NCBI RefSeq assembly: GCF_900108295.1
Contig: NZ_FNWK01000003.1
Coordinates: forward strand, 248,001 to 312,000
DNA: 64,000 bases
DNA from: Sphingopyxis sp. YR583
Lineage (GTDB): Bacteria > Pseudomonadota > Alphaproteobacteria > Sphingomonadales > Sphingomonadaceae
Direction of reading: 5' to 3'
Below, piece by piece: positions 18,212 to 25,329 of this stretch. The stretch's first letter is position 1. Every line of letters starts with the position of its first letter. The position numbers and the translations under genes are program-made. The notes below the pieces were generated by a model. That model had not been told where the DNA came from, searched no databases, and saw only the letters and a list, made by a program, of their open reading frames with translations.

Positions 18212-18307
18212 CGTCATTGCGAGCGCAGCGAAGCAATCTCCAGCTATCGAACCTGCGCAAGGCCGATGGCAGGAGATTGCCGCGTCGCGTCGCTCCTCGC
18301 AATGACG
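18212..18307. repeat. Dispersed inverted repeat at a convergent junction
   Basis: The outer arm CGTCATTGCGAGCG (18212-18225) pairs imperfectly with the CTCGCAATGACG end (18296-18307). An inner perfect pair GCAATCTCC/GGAGATTGC (18233-18241, 18272-18280) extends the stem. The wording matches a palindromic repeat seen widely in alphaproteobacteria. It sits between the convergent Fe-ADH and monooxygenase genes. Confidence 0.7.
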
Positions 18308-18313
18308 GGTAGC

Positions 18314-19381
18314 TCAGAGTTCCAGCGGCCCGTGCTTCATCTTCGGCAGCACATGGCGCGCGAAGAGGTCGGCTTCGGCGGCGTGCGGGTAGCCCGAGAG
18401 GATGAAGGCTTCGATGCCCATGTCCTGATAGCGGGCAAGCTTCGCGAGCACCTGATCGGGGTCGCCGACGATCGCGGCGCCGCAGCCCGAGCGGGCGCGG
18501 CCGACGCCGGTCCACAGATTGTCCTCGACATAGCCGTCGTCGGACGCGGCTTCGCGCAAGGCAACCTGTGCGTTGACGCCGAACGATTGCGAGTCGAGCG
18601 ACTTCGCCTTGATCTCGGCGCCCTTCGCGGCGTCGAGCTTCGAGAGCAGGCGGTCGGCGGCGGTGCGCGCTTCGCTTTCGGTGTCGCGCACGATCATATG
18701 CGCGCGATAGCCGAATTTGAGGGTGCGGCCGTATGCGGCGGCGCGCTGGGCCATGTCGGCGATGATCTCCTTCACCACCTCTTCGCGGTCGGGCCACATC
18801 AGGAAGACGTCGCAGCCCTTGGCGGCGGCGTCGCGCGCGGCCGGGGAAAGCCCGCCGAAGTAGAGCGGCGGCGCCTTGCCCGACACGGTCCCGACGCGCG
18901 CGGGTGCGACCTGCAGCTTCCAGAACTCGCCGTCATGGTCGAGTTCCTCGCCATTGAGCAGGGTCTTCAGGATATGCATCGCCTCGACCGTGCGGCGGTA
19001 GCGCGGTTCGGAGTCCATCGCCTCGCCGGGCATGTCCGAGGAGATGATGTTGACCGTCAGGCGGCCGCCGAGGATCTGGTCGATCGTCGCGATCTGGCGC
19101 GCGAGCTGCGGCGGCCAGCTTTCGCCGATGCGCACCGCCATCAGCAGACGGATGCGCTTCACCATCGTCGCGATCGCCGCGGCGAAGGCGGTGGTGTCGA
19201 TGCCGAGCGCATAGCCCGAGGGGAGCAGGATATTGTCGAAACCCTGACTGTCGGCCTGCATCACGATGTCGCGGCAATGCTCCCAGCTCGATTTGAGCAT
19301 CGGGTCGGGAACGCCTAGGAATTCATAGTCGTCGTCGCAGAGCGCCGAAAACCAGCTAACCTCGCACGAGCGGTCGGTCAT
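18314..19381 (-). CDS. SsuD/SmoC-like FMNH2-dependent sulfonate monooxygenase
   Basis: A 355-residue luciferase-like monooxygenase of the alkanesulfonate type. Four active-site residues of E. coli SsuD are present at the same numbers: R226 and H228 (FGYRAHMIVR), R297 (RARSGCG) and Y331 (LSGYPH). GGRLTVNIISSDMPGE and PPLYFGG are further family marks. SsuD's Cys54 position is not Cys. SmoC enzymes use FMNH2 and oxygen to cleave the C-S bond of sulfoquinovose, giving 6-oxo-glucose and sulfite. Its ATG overlaps the stop of the aldo/keto reductase (ATGA), exactly the SmoB/SmoC pairing. With a sulfoquinovosidase in the same locus, sulfoquinovose is the likeliest substrate; another alkanesulfonate cannot be excluded. 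Confidence 0.88.
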   Translation of the reverse strand: MTDRSCEVSWFSALCDDDYEFLGVPDPMLKSSWEHCRDIVMQADSQGFDNILLPSGYALGIDTTAFAAAIATMVKRIRLLMAVRIGESWPPQLARQIATIDQILGGRLTVNIISSDMPGEAMDSEPRYRRTVEAMHILKTLLNGEELDHDGEFWKLQVAPARVGTVSGKAPPLYFGGLSPAARDAAAKGCDVFLMWPDREEVVKEIIADMAQRAAAYGRTLKFGYRAHMIVRDTESEARTAADRLLSKLDAAKGAEIKAKSLDSQSFGVNAQVALREAASDDGYVEDNLWTGVGRARSGCGAAIVGDPDQVLAKLARYQDMGIEAFILSGYPHAAEADLFARHVLPKMKHGPLEL

Positions 19382-20289
19382 GGCAGATTCTCCCCCATCG
19401 ATGTTTGCAGCACCGCATACCATTCGGCGCGCGTCCAGCGCGGGGCGAAGGCCTGCGGAATTTCGCGGATACGTTCGACATTCTGCGTGCCGACGATCGG
19501 GATCGGGCGCGCGGGATGCGCCATCACCCAGCTGTAGGTCGCGGCGGCGCGCGAGACGCCATATTCGGCGGCCTTCGCGTCGAGCAGTCCGGCGACTGCG
19601 CGCGTGCGCTCGTCGGCCGGATCGCCGAGCCGGCCGCCACCGAGCGGCGACCAGGCGAGGAAGGACATGCCCTCGGCCATCGACTGGTCGAAGATACCGT
19701 CGAAGAGCGGGTTCAGGTGAAGCGGCGAAAATTCGCTCTGATGGCTGACCACCGGAACGGACAGGAATTTGGCGAGTGCCGCCGCCTGCGAGGGCGTGAA
19801 GTTCGAGACGCCAATCGCACCGATCTTGCCCGCGCGGTGCGCATCCTCGAGCGTGCGCGCGATTTCCTGCGGATGGGTGAGCAGGTCGGGACGGTGGATC
19901 TGCCACAGTTCGACATGGTCGGCGCGCAGGCGTTTCAGCGAAATGTCGATCGCCGACGTCAGATAGGCCGCGCTGCTGTCGTAAGGCACGCCGAGGATGA
20001 TCCCGCCCTTGGTGGCAAGGACCATCTTGTCACGCAGGCCCGGAGCTTCGGCGAACACCTCGCCTAGCAAAGCCTCGGCGGAGCCGAAACCGCCGGGGGT
20101 GTCGCAGCCGTAGATGTCGGCGGTGTCGAACAGCGTGACGCCGGTTTCGAACGCGGCGTCGATCCGCGCGCGCGCCGTAGCCACGTCAACGCCGGCGAAG
20201 CGCCACATGCCCCAGGCGATGGGTGAAACCTCATGGCCGGCGATGGTCACATTGGCGGGAGCGGGAAGAAAATCTGACATCGCTGTCAT
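19378..20289 (-). CDS. Aldo/keto reductase, SmoB-like (candidate 6-oxo-glucose reductase)
   Basis: A 303-residue AKR-fold oxidoreductase with the full catalytic tetrad: D55 and Y60 (LFDTADIYG), K94 (LATKGG) and H132 (WQIHRPD). ISVSNF-type NADPH-site wording appears as IGVSNFTPSQ. In the sulfo-SMO pathway SmoB reduces 6-oxo-glucose to glucose, which then enters central metabolism. The gene lies between the anion MFS permease and the monooxygenase on the same strand and overlaps the latter by four bases. Three in-frame ATGs are possible (20298, 20289, 20280). GGAG sits three bases before 20289, and a LacI-like operator (20275-20288) covers the last two starts, so the start is not certain. Confidence 0.85.
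   Translation of the reverse strand: MTAMSDFLPAPANVTIAGHEVSPIAWGMWRFAGVDVATARARIDAAFETGVTLFDTADIYGCDTPGGFGSAEALLGEVFAEAPGLRDKMVLATKGGIILGVPYDSSAAYLTSAIDISLKRLRADHVELWQIHRPDLLTHPQEIARTLEDAHRAGKIGAIGVSNFTPSQAAALAKFLSVPVVSHQSEFSPLHLNPLFDGIFDQSMAEGMSFLAWSPLGGGRLGDPADERTRAVAGLLDAKAAEYGVSRAAATYSWVMAHPARPIPIVGTQNVERIREIPQAFAPRWTRAEWYAVLQTSMGENLP
20275..20288. promoter_or_regulatory. LacI-type operator at the aldo/keto reductase start
   Basis: TGACATCGCTGTCA, a dyad with a central CG, matches the operator in front of the isomerase at 9 of 11 contiguous core positions. It overlaps the start codons of the reductase, downstream of the MFS gene, and may act as an internal roadblock or local promoter operator. 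Confidence 0.5.
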
Positions 20290-20337
20290 ATACTCCATAA
20301 TTCAGGTCGAGGGAAGCGGCTTTGTTCGGATGGCGTG

Positions 20338-21591
20338 TCAGTGGGCGAGGATCGGACCGGCCTCGCCGTCCTCCTCCTCATCGACCGCGACGATGCGCGG
20401 CAGGATGAGGTGGATCGCGGCGAGCGCGACGAGATAGGTTCCGGCGCAGACGAGGAACATCGGCAGATAGCCCCTGCCCGTGTCGAGCGACCAGCCCGCG
20501 AACTCGATCATCGCCATGCCCGACAGATTGCCGGCAAAGGCGCCGATGCCGATCGCCGAGCCGACGATGCGCGCTGGGAAGACGTCGGTGGTGAGGCCGA
20601 AGAGATTGGTCGAAAAGCCCTGGTGCGCGAAGAGCGCGAGGCCGAGGATCATGGCCGCGACCCATGCGCTATCGACCCCGACGAGCAAGGGCACGGGCAG
20701 GATCAGCAGCGCATAGATGAGCATCGTCGTCTTGCGCGCGGCGTTCACGCTCCAGCCGCGGCGACCCATCAGATAGGACGGGAGAAAACCACCGGTGATG
20801 CCGCCGAGCGCGGCCATGAAATAGACGAAGGCGACCGGGAGACCGAGCGTGCCCTGCGTCAGCCCGAAGACGCGGTGAAACAGGTCGGGCATGAAGAATA
20901 GCAGGAACCACCACACCTGATCGGTGAGCGCCTTGCCGAGGATGACGGCCCACTGGCGACGATCGCGGAGCAGGCTGGACCATGCGATTTTCGGCGCGGC
21001 GGCGTCGCGCGCGGCGTTGGGCTGTTCGGGAATGCGGACGGCGAGCCAGACGACGACCCAGACGAGCCCGAGCCCGCCCGCGATCAGGAAGGTCGCCTGC
21101 CAGCCCCACATCATCGCCATCAAGGGAATGAGCAAGGGCGTCAGGATCGCGCCGACGTTCGGCGCGATCCCGCCGAGGCCAAGGACGAAACTTCGTTCCT
21201 TGGCGTTGAAATAGGTCGCCGCAGTCTTCACCGCGGCGGGGGTGCCGATCGATTCCGCGGCGCCGAGCACGGCGCGCGAGGCGACGAAGCCCGATACGGT
21301 GGTCGCAAAGGCGTGCGCCATGCCCGCAAGGCTCCACACGCCGACGCCGATCGCGAAGCCCCAGCGCAGCCCGACGCGGTCGATGAACCAGCCGGTGCCG
21401 AGAAATGCGAGCGCGGCGGCGAACTGGAAGGCCGAGGCCATGTGGCTGTAATCGCGGTCGGTCCAGTCGAATTCGGCCTGCAAGGTCGGCTTCAGCAGCG
21501 CGAGGATCTGGCGGTCGACATAGTTGAGGACGATCGCGATGAAGACGAGCCCCACCACAAGCCAACGGCGTTTATCGGCGATTTGCGCCAA
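20338..21591 (-). CDS. MFS permease, anion:cation symporter (ExuT-like), candidate sulfoquinovose transporter
   Basis: A 417-residue, 12-helix MFS protein. The N-terminal NYVDRQILALLKPTLQAEF and the RAVLGAAESIGTPAAVK loop followed by TAATYFNAKERS identify the anion:cation symporter group, which moves hexuronates and other sugar acids. Sulfoquinovose is also an anionic sugar. The start is a TTG at 21591 with GGGGAGAG upstream. It heads the run MFS - reductase - monooxygenase with about 50 bp to the next gene. A LacI-like operator is 36 bp before its start. I propose inner-membrane uptake of sulfoquinovose or its glycerol glycoside (inference). Confidence 0.85.
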   Translation of the reverse strand: MAQIADKRRWLVVGLVFIAIVLNYVDRQILALLKPTLQAEFDWTDRDYSHMASAFQFAAALAFLGTGWFIDRVGLRWGFAIGVGVWSLAGMAHAFATTVSGFVASRAVLGAAESIGTPAAVKTAATYFNAKERSFVLGLGGIAPNVGAILTPLLIPLMAMMWGWQATFLIAGGLGLVWVVVWLAVRIPEQPNAARDAAAPKIAWSSLLRDRRQWAVILGKALTDQVWWFLLFFMPDLFHRVFGLTQGTLGLPVAFVYFMAALGGITGGFLPSYLMGRRGWSVNAARKTTMLIYALLILPVPLLVGVDSAWVAAMILGLALFAHQGFSTNLFGLTTDVFPARIVGSAIGIGAFAGNLSGMAMIEFAGWSLDTGRGYLPMFLVCAGTYLVALAAIHLILPRIVAVDEEEDGEAGPILAH

Positions 21592-21625
21592 GATCGTCTC
21601 TCCCCGAATCTGTCGTTGCCGGATA

Positions 21626-21639
21626 AGATAACGTTGTCA
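21626..21639. promoter_or_regulatory. LacI-type operator before the permease-reductase-monooxygenase operon
   Basis: AGATAACGTTGTCA, a near-dyad with central ACGT, is 36 bp upstream of the permease start and thus in the expected position for repression. It matches the other sites of the set in 9-10 of 12 core bases. Confidence 0.6.
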
Positions 21640-21715
21640 TACTGGAAAGGACAGACGTTTTTTCATTACGGCGGGAATGGGGTGGGAAGCGTTCATCATT
21701 GCAATGATGCTTCAG

Positions 21716-22897
21716 TCAGAAATCCAACATCCACCCCGCCAATCCTCCCGCGAGAACGAGCGCTGGAGCGACCAGCTTTCCTTTCCAGCGCCAAACTATC
21801 GGAAGGGCGACCAAAAACAGGAGAACAGACACAAGGAGATTTGTCGAACGCCCTGCGGTAGACCAGCCGAGTTGCAACAGCGTCGCCGCAATCACCCCAA
21901 CGACCGCCGCAGCTACTCCGGCCAACACACGATGCAGCGCGGGGTGCTCAACAACCGCCTCCAGCTGTTCGAAGAAGATCATCGAGAAAGCAAAGGCAGG
22001 CAGAAACATGCCCACCGTGATGGCGAGGGCACCCGGAAATCCCGCCGAGACATAGCCGACAAAAGTCGCGAAGATAACGAGCGGCGCGGGCAGCATCCCC
22101 GCAAATGCGACTCCGTCCAGAAAGCTCGCGTCGCTGATCCAGCCCCGGCCCACCGTGTCAGATCGCACGTAAGGGATCGCGGTGTAGGCACCGCCGAAGG
22201 TTAGGAGACCACCCTTCAATCCGGCGACGAACAGAGCAACTACCCCCACCTCGCTCGGCACACCAGCTACGGCGATCGGCGGTTCGGTTCCTAGCACAGC
22301 GAAGCCCACCAGGATCGCTGCGGCCGATAGGCCGGCCGCAATGATCGGCCGCTCCGCAAATGTGTAAATCAGTCCCGATGCGATCAAGGGTATCCAGAAC
22401 GGCACACCCGCCAATGTCGCGGCGAGGGCGGCCCCGGCAAATAGCCACAGCAGCCAATCTTCGAGAATGTGCGTTCCGATCCGTTGCACCGCGCGCGCAA
22501 TGATCGCCAGCACGACCACCTGCACACCAAGGAAAACTGACGCCAGTGCGGAGTTGCCGACGATCCAGGCGCTATAGACCCAAGCCGCCGCCAGCATCAG
22601 CAAGAAGCCCGGCAACATGAAACCGAGCCCGGCGATCAATCCTCCGATCCGCCCGCGGGCAAGCATCCCCAAATGAACACAAAGTTCGTGAGCTTCTGGT
22701 CCGGGCAAAATTTGCATGACGGCAAGCAAGCGGTTGAACCGCGCCGGTGAAATCCAACGCTCTTCCTCAACGAGAGCCTGCTTGACCATGGCGATTTGCG
22801 CGACCGGGCCACCGAAAGCGAGGAAGCCGAAGCGCAAGAAGCGAAGAAAAAGTTGAAACAATGAGATACTGGGCGGAGAATAGATATCGGTTGTCAT
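21716..22897 (-). CDS. chrA: Chromate transporter family protein (ChrA, full-length)
   Basis: A 393-residue membrane protein with the two homologous halves of long-chain ChrA: FGFLAFGGPVAQIAMV and QILPGPEAHELCVHLGM in the first, GGLLTFGGAYTAIPYVR and AGMLPAPLVIFATFVGY in the second. ChrA exports chromate, a sulfate analogue, by proton-linked antiport. I use ATG 22897; a GTG nine bases upstream is nearer to the AGGGAG motif. By eye this gene is a little less GC-rich and uses more A/T-ending codons than its neighbours, suggesting later arrival. It sits inside the sulfosugar locus, so export of sulfate or sulfite instead of chromate is a testable thought, not a conclusion. Confidence 0.88.
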   Translation of the reverse strand: MTTDIYSPPSISLFQLFLRFLRFGFLAFGGPVAQIAMVKQALVEEERWISPARFNRLLAVMQILPGPEAHELCVHLGMLARGRIGGLIAGLGFMLPGFLLMLAAAWVYSAWIVGNSALASVFLGVQVVVLAIIARAVQRIGTHILEDWLLWLFAGAALAATLAGVPFWIPLIASGLIYTFAERPIIAAGLSAAAILVGFAVLGTEPPIAVAGVPSEVGVVALFVAGLKGGLLTFGGAYTAIPYVRSDTVGRGWISDASFLDGVAFAGMLPAPLVIFATFVGYVSAGFPGALAITVGMFLPAFAFSMIFFEQLEAVVEHPALHRVLAGVAAAVVGVIAATLLQLGWSTAGRSTNLLVSVLLFLVALPIVWRWKGKLVAPALVLAGGLAGWMLDF

Positions 22898-23065
22898 TGC
22901 AAGCACGCTCCCTGCCGCAGGCGCGGCTTATGGAGCGGAACTTGGGCGAGGCTTCGCCTGAACGGGCGTCCGCATTGCCCGCGTCCTCTGTCTACCGAGG
23001 TCATATGAAAAAGGAAGATAGACTTTATTTCAACGCGGCGTTGGAATGACCACAATCGATCGTTT

Positions 23066-24070
23066 TCAGCCTTTCGGCGCCGCTGTCGAACCGCGCACGA
23101 CCAGCTTGTGCGGCAATTGCCGGCGCTCGATCGTCTCGCCGAATTCGAGCAGCAGGTCGGCGGCGGCATAGCCCAAGTCGCGGATCGGTTGGTGGATCGT
23201 GGTGAGCGACGGCCAGACGACCTGTGCAAGATCGGTGTCGTCGAAGCCCGCGACCGAGAGCTGGTCGGGCACCGCGACGCCCAAGCGGTGCGCGGCAGCG
23301 AGGACGCCTGCGGCCATATCGTCGCTGCTCGCGAAGATCGCGGTCGGCGGCTGGTCGAGCGCCAGCAAGGCTTCGGCAGCAGCAGTGCCCGACTGGAAAT
23401 CGAACTGGCCCGGAAAGACCAGCGCCGCATCGAAGCCGATGCCCGCGCGCTGGAGCGCCTGCCGGTAGCCGGTCAGCCGCTGGCCGCTCGCGAAATAATT
23501 GCCGTGGCCGGTGACGAAACCGATGCGGCGATGCCCGAGCGAGATCAGATAGGCCGTCATGTCGTCGGCGGCCTGCACATTGTCGATATAAACCGCCGAT
23601 GTCGCCGTCAGATCGGTACCCGGCTGGACGCGCACGACGGGAATCTTGCGTCGGAACAGCTCGGCAAGTGCGGTGCCGACGTCGGTGACGGGCGGCGTCA
23701 TGATGATGCCGTCGAGCTGCGCCTGATCGATCAGCGCCCCGATATCGTCGACGAGACCGGGCGAGTTGATGTCGCACGGCTGGACGATCATGCGGAAATC
23801 GGCCTCGCGGCACCGCTGTCCGACCCCCGCCTGCATGTTGAAGATATAATAGGGGCTGGGGTTGTCGTGGATCAGCCCGATCTGGAAAGAGCGCTTTCCG
23901 GCGAGTGTCCGCGCCGCCTGACTGGGGTGATAGTTGAGGCGCGCGACCGCTTCCTCGACCTTTTGCCGCATGTCGTCGCTGACATAGCGTTCCTTGTTGA
24001 GCACGCGCGACACCGTCTTGATCGACACGCCCGCGACGCGCGAGACGTCCTTGATCGTCGCCCGGGTCAT
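23066..24070 (-). CDS. LacI-family repressor, candidate regulator of the sulfoquinovose locus
   Basis: A 334-residue LacI/GalR regulator. Residues 1-60 hold the helix-turn-helix and hinge (TIKDVSRVAGVSIKTVSRVL, then HPSQAARTLAGKR). The sugar-binding core follows, with FQIGLIHDNPSPYY, RRIGFVTGHGNY and a C-terminal VPDQLSVAGFDDTDLA. I start at ATG 24070, the normal LacI beginning (MTRATIKDV), although the frame runs further up. It is divergent from the YeiH-like exporter. LacI proteins with this hinge bind dyads with a central CG, and four such dyads are present around it. Predicted role: derepress uptake and desulfonation genes when sulfoquinovose or an intermediate is present. Confidence 0.88.
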   Translation of the reverse strand: MTRATIKDVSRVAGVSIKTVSRVLNKERYVSDDMRQKVEEAVARLNYHPSQAARTLAGKRSFQIGLIHDNPSPYYIFNMQAGVGQRCREADFRMIVQPCDINSPGLVDDIGALIDQAQLDGIIMTPPVTDVGTALAELFRRKIPVVRVQPGTDLTATSAVYIDNVQAADDMTAYLISLGHRRIGFVTGHGNYFASGQRLTGYRQALQRAGIGFDAALVFPGQFDFQSGTAAAEALLALDQPPTAIFASSDDMAAGVLAAAHRLGVAVPDQLSVAGFDDTDLAQVVWPSLTTIHQPIRDLGYAAADLLLEFGETIERRQLPHKLVVRGSTAAPKG

Positions 24071-24228
24071 GCGCGCTTGCGCTCCGTCCCCGGCTGGCAA
24101 ATCGCTATCACGGCTCCGCATCTCCCCGTTCGGCCTGTTGACCATCGTTGTCTGCTTTGGCGCGTCGCGCCGCCCACCGCAAGAGAAGCCTTGCGCCGCC
24201 ACCCGGCATCACGATATGACGCGACCTT

Positions 24229-25329
24229 ATGACAACGCTGGACAGAAATGACTTAACCTCGATGCGCCATGCGCATTGGAACAATCTGCCGAGCGGCGGT
24301 GACCTGTTCGGCGAATTGCATCTGGCGCAGACCGTCGCAGGTGCGGCGCCGAAGGGCAGCTTCTTTCCCGGCCTCGCGGCCTGCGCCGCGGCGTCGGCCG
24401 CCGCCGCGTGGCTGTCCGATCATTATGGCTTTCCGATCATCCTTCTCGGGCTGCTCGTCGGACTCGCGCTCAATTTCATTTCGGCGAACGAGGCCACGCA
24501 CCGTGGGCTGGACTTCGCGTCGCGCACCTTCCTGCGCATCGGCATCGTCGTGCTGGGGCTACAGGTCACCTTCATGCAGATCGCGGTGCTTGGGCCGGTG
24601 CCCTTTGCAGCGCTGATCATCATCATGACATTGACGATGGGGGCCGGATTCCTGGGGGCACGCCTGTCGGGACAGACGCCTTATTCGGGCCTGCTCGCCG
24701 GCGGCGCGACGGCGATCTGCGGCGCGAGCGCGGCGCTGGCGCTATATGGGGTGATCGGGCGGCAGCGATTGTCGCAGGCGCAGTTCGCGCTGACATTGGT
24801 CGGCGTCTCGCTCGCGAGCGCGCTCGCGATGACGATTTATCCGTTGCTTGCCAGCAAGTTCGGCCTTTCCGATGCGCAGGCGGGCTTCCTGATCGGCGCA
24901 TCGGTCCACGACGTCGCGCAGGCGATCGGCGGCGGCTATGCCTTTTCCGACGCCGCGGGTGCGAGCGCGACGATCGTCAAACTCGCGCGTGTTGCGATGC
25001 TGGCGCCGGTGGTTGCGCTTGTCGGCCTGTTGCTGAAGCCCGAGGACGACGGCGATACGCAAATCTGGCGCCGCCTCGCCCTGCCTTGGTTTATCGTCGC
25101 CTTTTTCGCGGTGGTCGCCCTCAACAGCGCCGTCGCGATCCCCGAAGGCGTGCGCGGGGCGGCGCTGACCGCGTCGAAGGCACTGTTGCTGCTCGCGGTC
25201 ACCGCGACCGCGATGCGCACCCGGCTCGACCTGCTGCTCGAAATGGGCTGGCGCGCAACCGTCCCCGTGCTGCTCGCGTCGCTGACGAGTTTTGCCGTGT
25301 CGCTGCTCTTCGCGCTGGCAATCGTCTAG
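24229..25329 (+). CDS. YeiH/UPF0324 family membrane protein, putative sulfate/sulfite exporter
   Basis: A 366-residue polytopic protein (about 10 helices) of the YeiH family, which is annotated as putative sulfate exporter. Marks are GLLVGLALNFISANE, RIGIVVLGLQVTF, LLAGGATAICGASAALA and GASVHDVAQAIGGGYAFSD. Two starts are possible. ATG 24229 overlaps a LacI-like operator; ATG 24262 may be the true one (355 residues). Neither has a good ribosome-binding site. Oxygenolytic desulfonation releases sulfite, which must be oxidised or exported, so divergence from the LacI regulator gives it a logical place in the pathway. Its stop shares CTAG with the stop of the convergent amidohydrolase. Confidence 0.82.
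   Translation: MTTLDRNDLTSMRHAHWNNLPSGGDLFGELHLAQTVAGAAPKGSFFPGLAACAAASAAAAWLSDHYGFPIILLGLLVGLALNFISANEATHRGLDFASRTFLRIGIVVLGLQVTFMQIAVLGPVPFAALIIIMTLTMGAGFLGARLSGQTPYSGLLAGGATAICGASAALALYGVIGRQRLSQAQFALTLVGVSLASALAMTIYPLLASKFGLSDAQAGFLIGASVHDVAQAIGGGYAFSDAAGASATIVKLARVAMLAPVVALVGLLLKPEDDGDTQIWRRLALPWFIVAFFAVVALNSAVAIPEGVRGAALTASKALLLLAVTATAMRTRLDLLLEMGWRATVPVLLASLTSFAVSLLFALAIV
24230..24243. promoter_or_regulatory. LacI-type operator (one strong half) at exporter/repressor promoter
   Basis: TGACAACGCTGGAC has one perfect half-site of the set and a weaker second half. It coincides with the first possible ATG of the exporter (24229) and lies 160 bp from the repressor start. It could mediate autoregulation and control of the exporter. 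Confidence 0.45.

Noticed and set aside
14502..18307. CRISPR array
   Set aside because: The repeats are single inverted pairs of different sequence, without regular direct repeats and spacers.
21716..22897. Insertion sequence or genomic island carrying chrA
   Set aside because: No transposase, flanking repeats or tRNA were found around it; only a mild composition impression remains.
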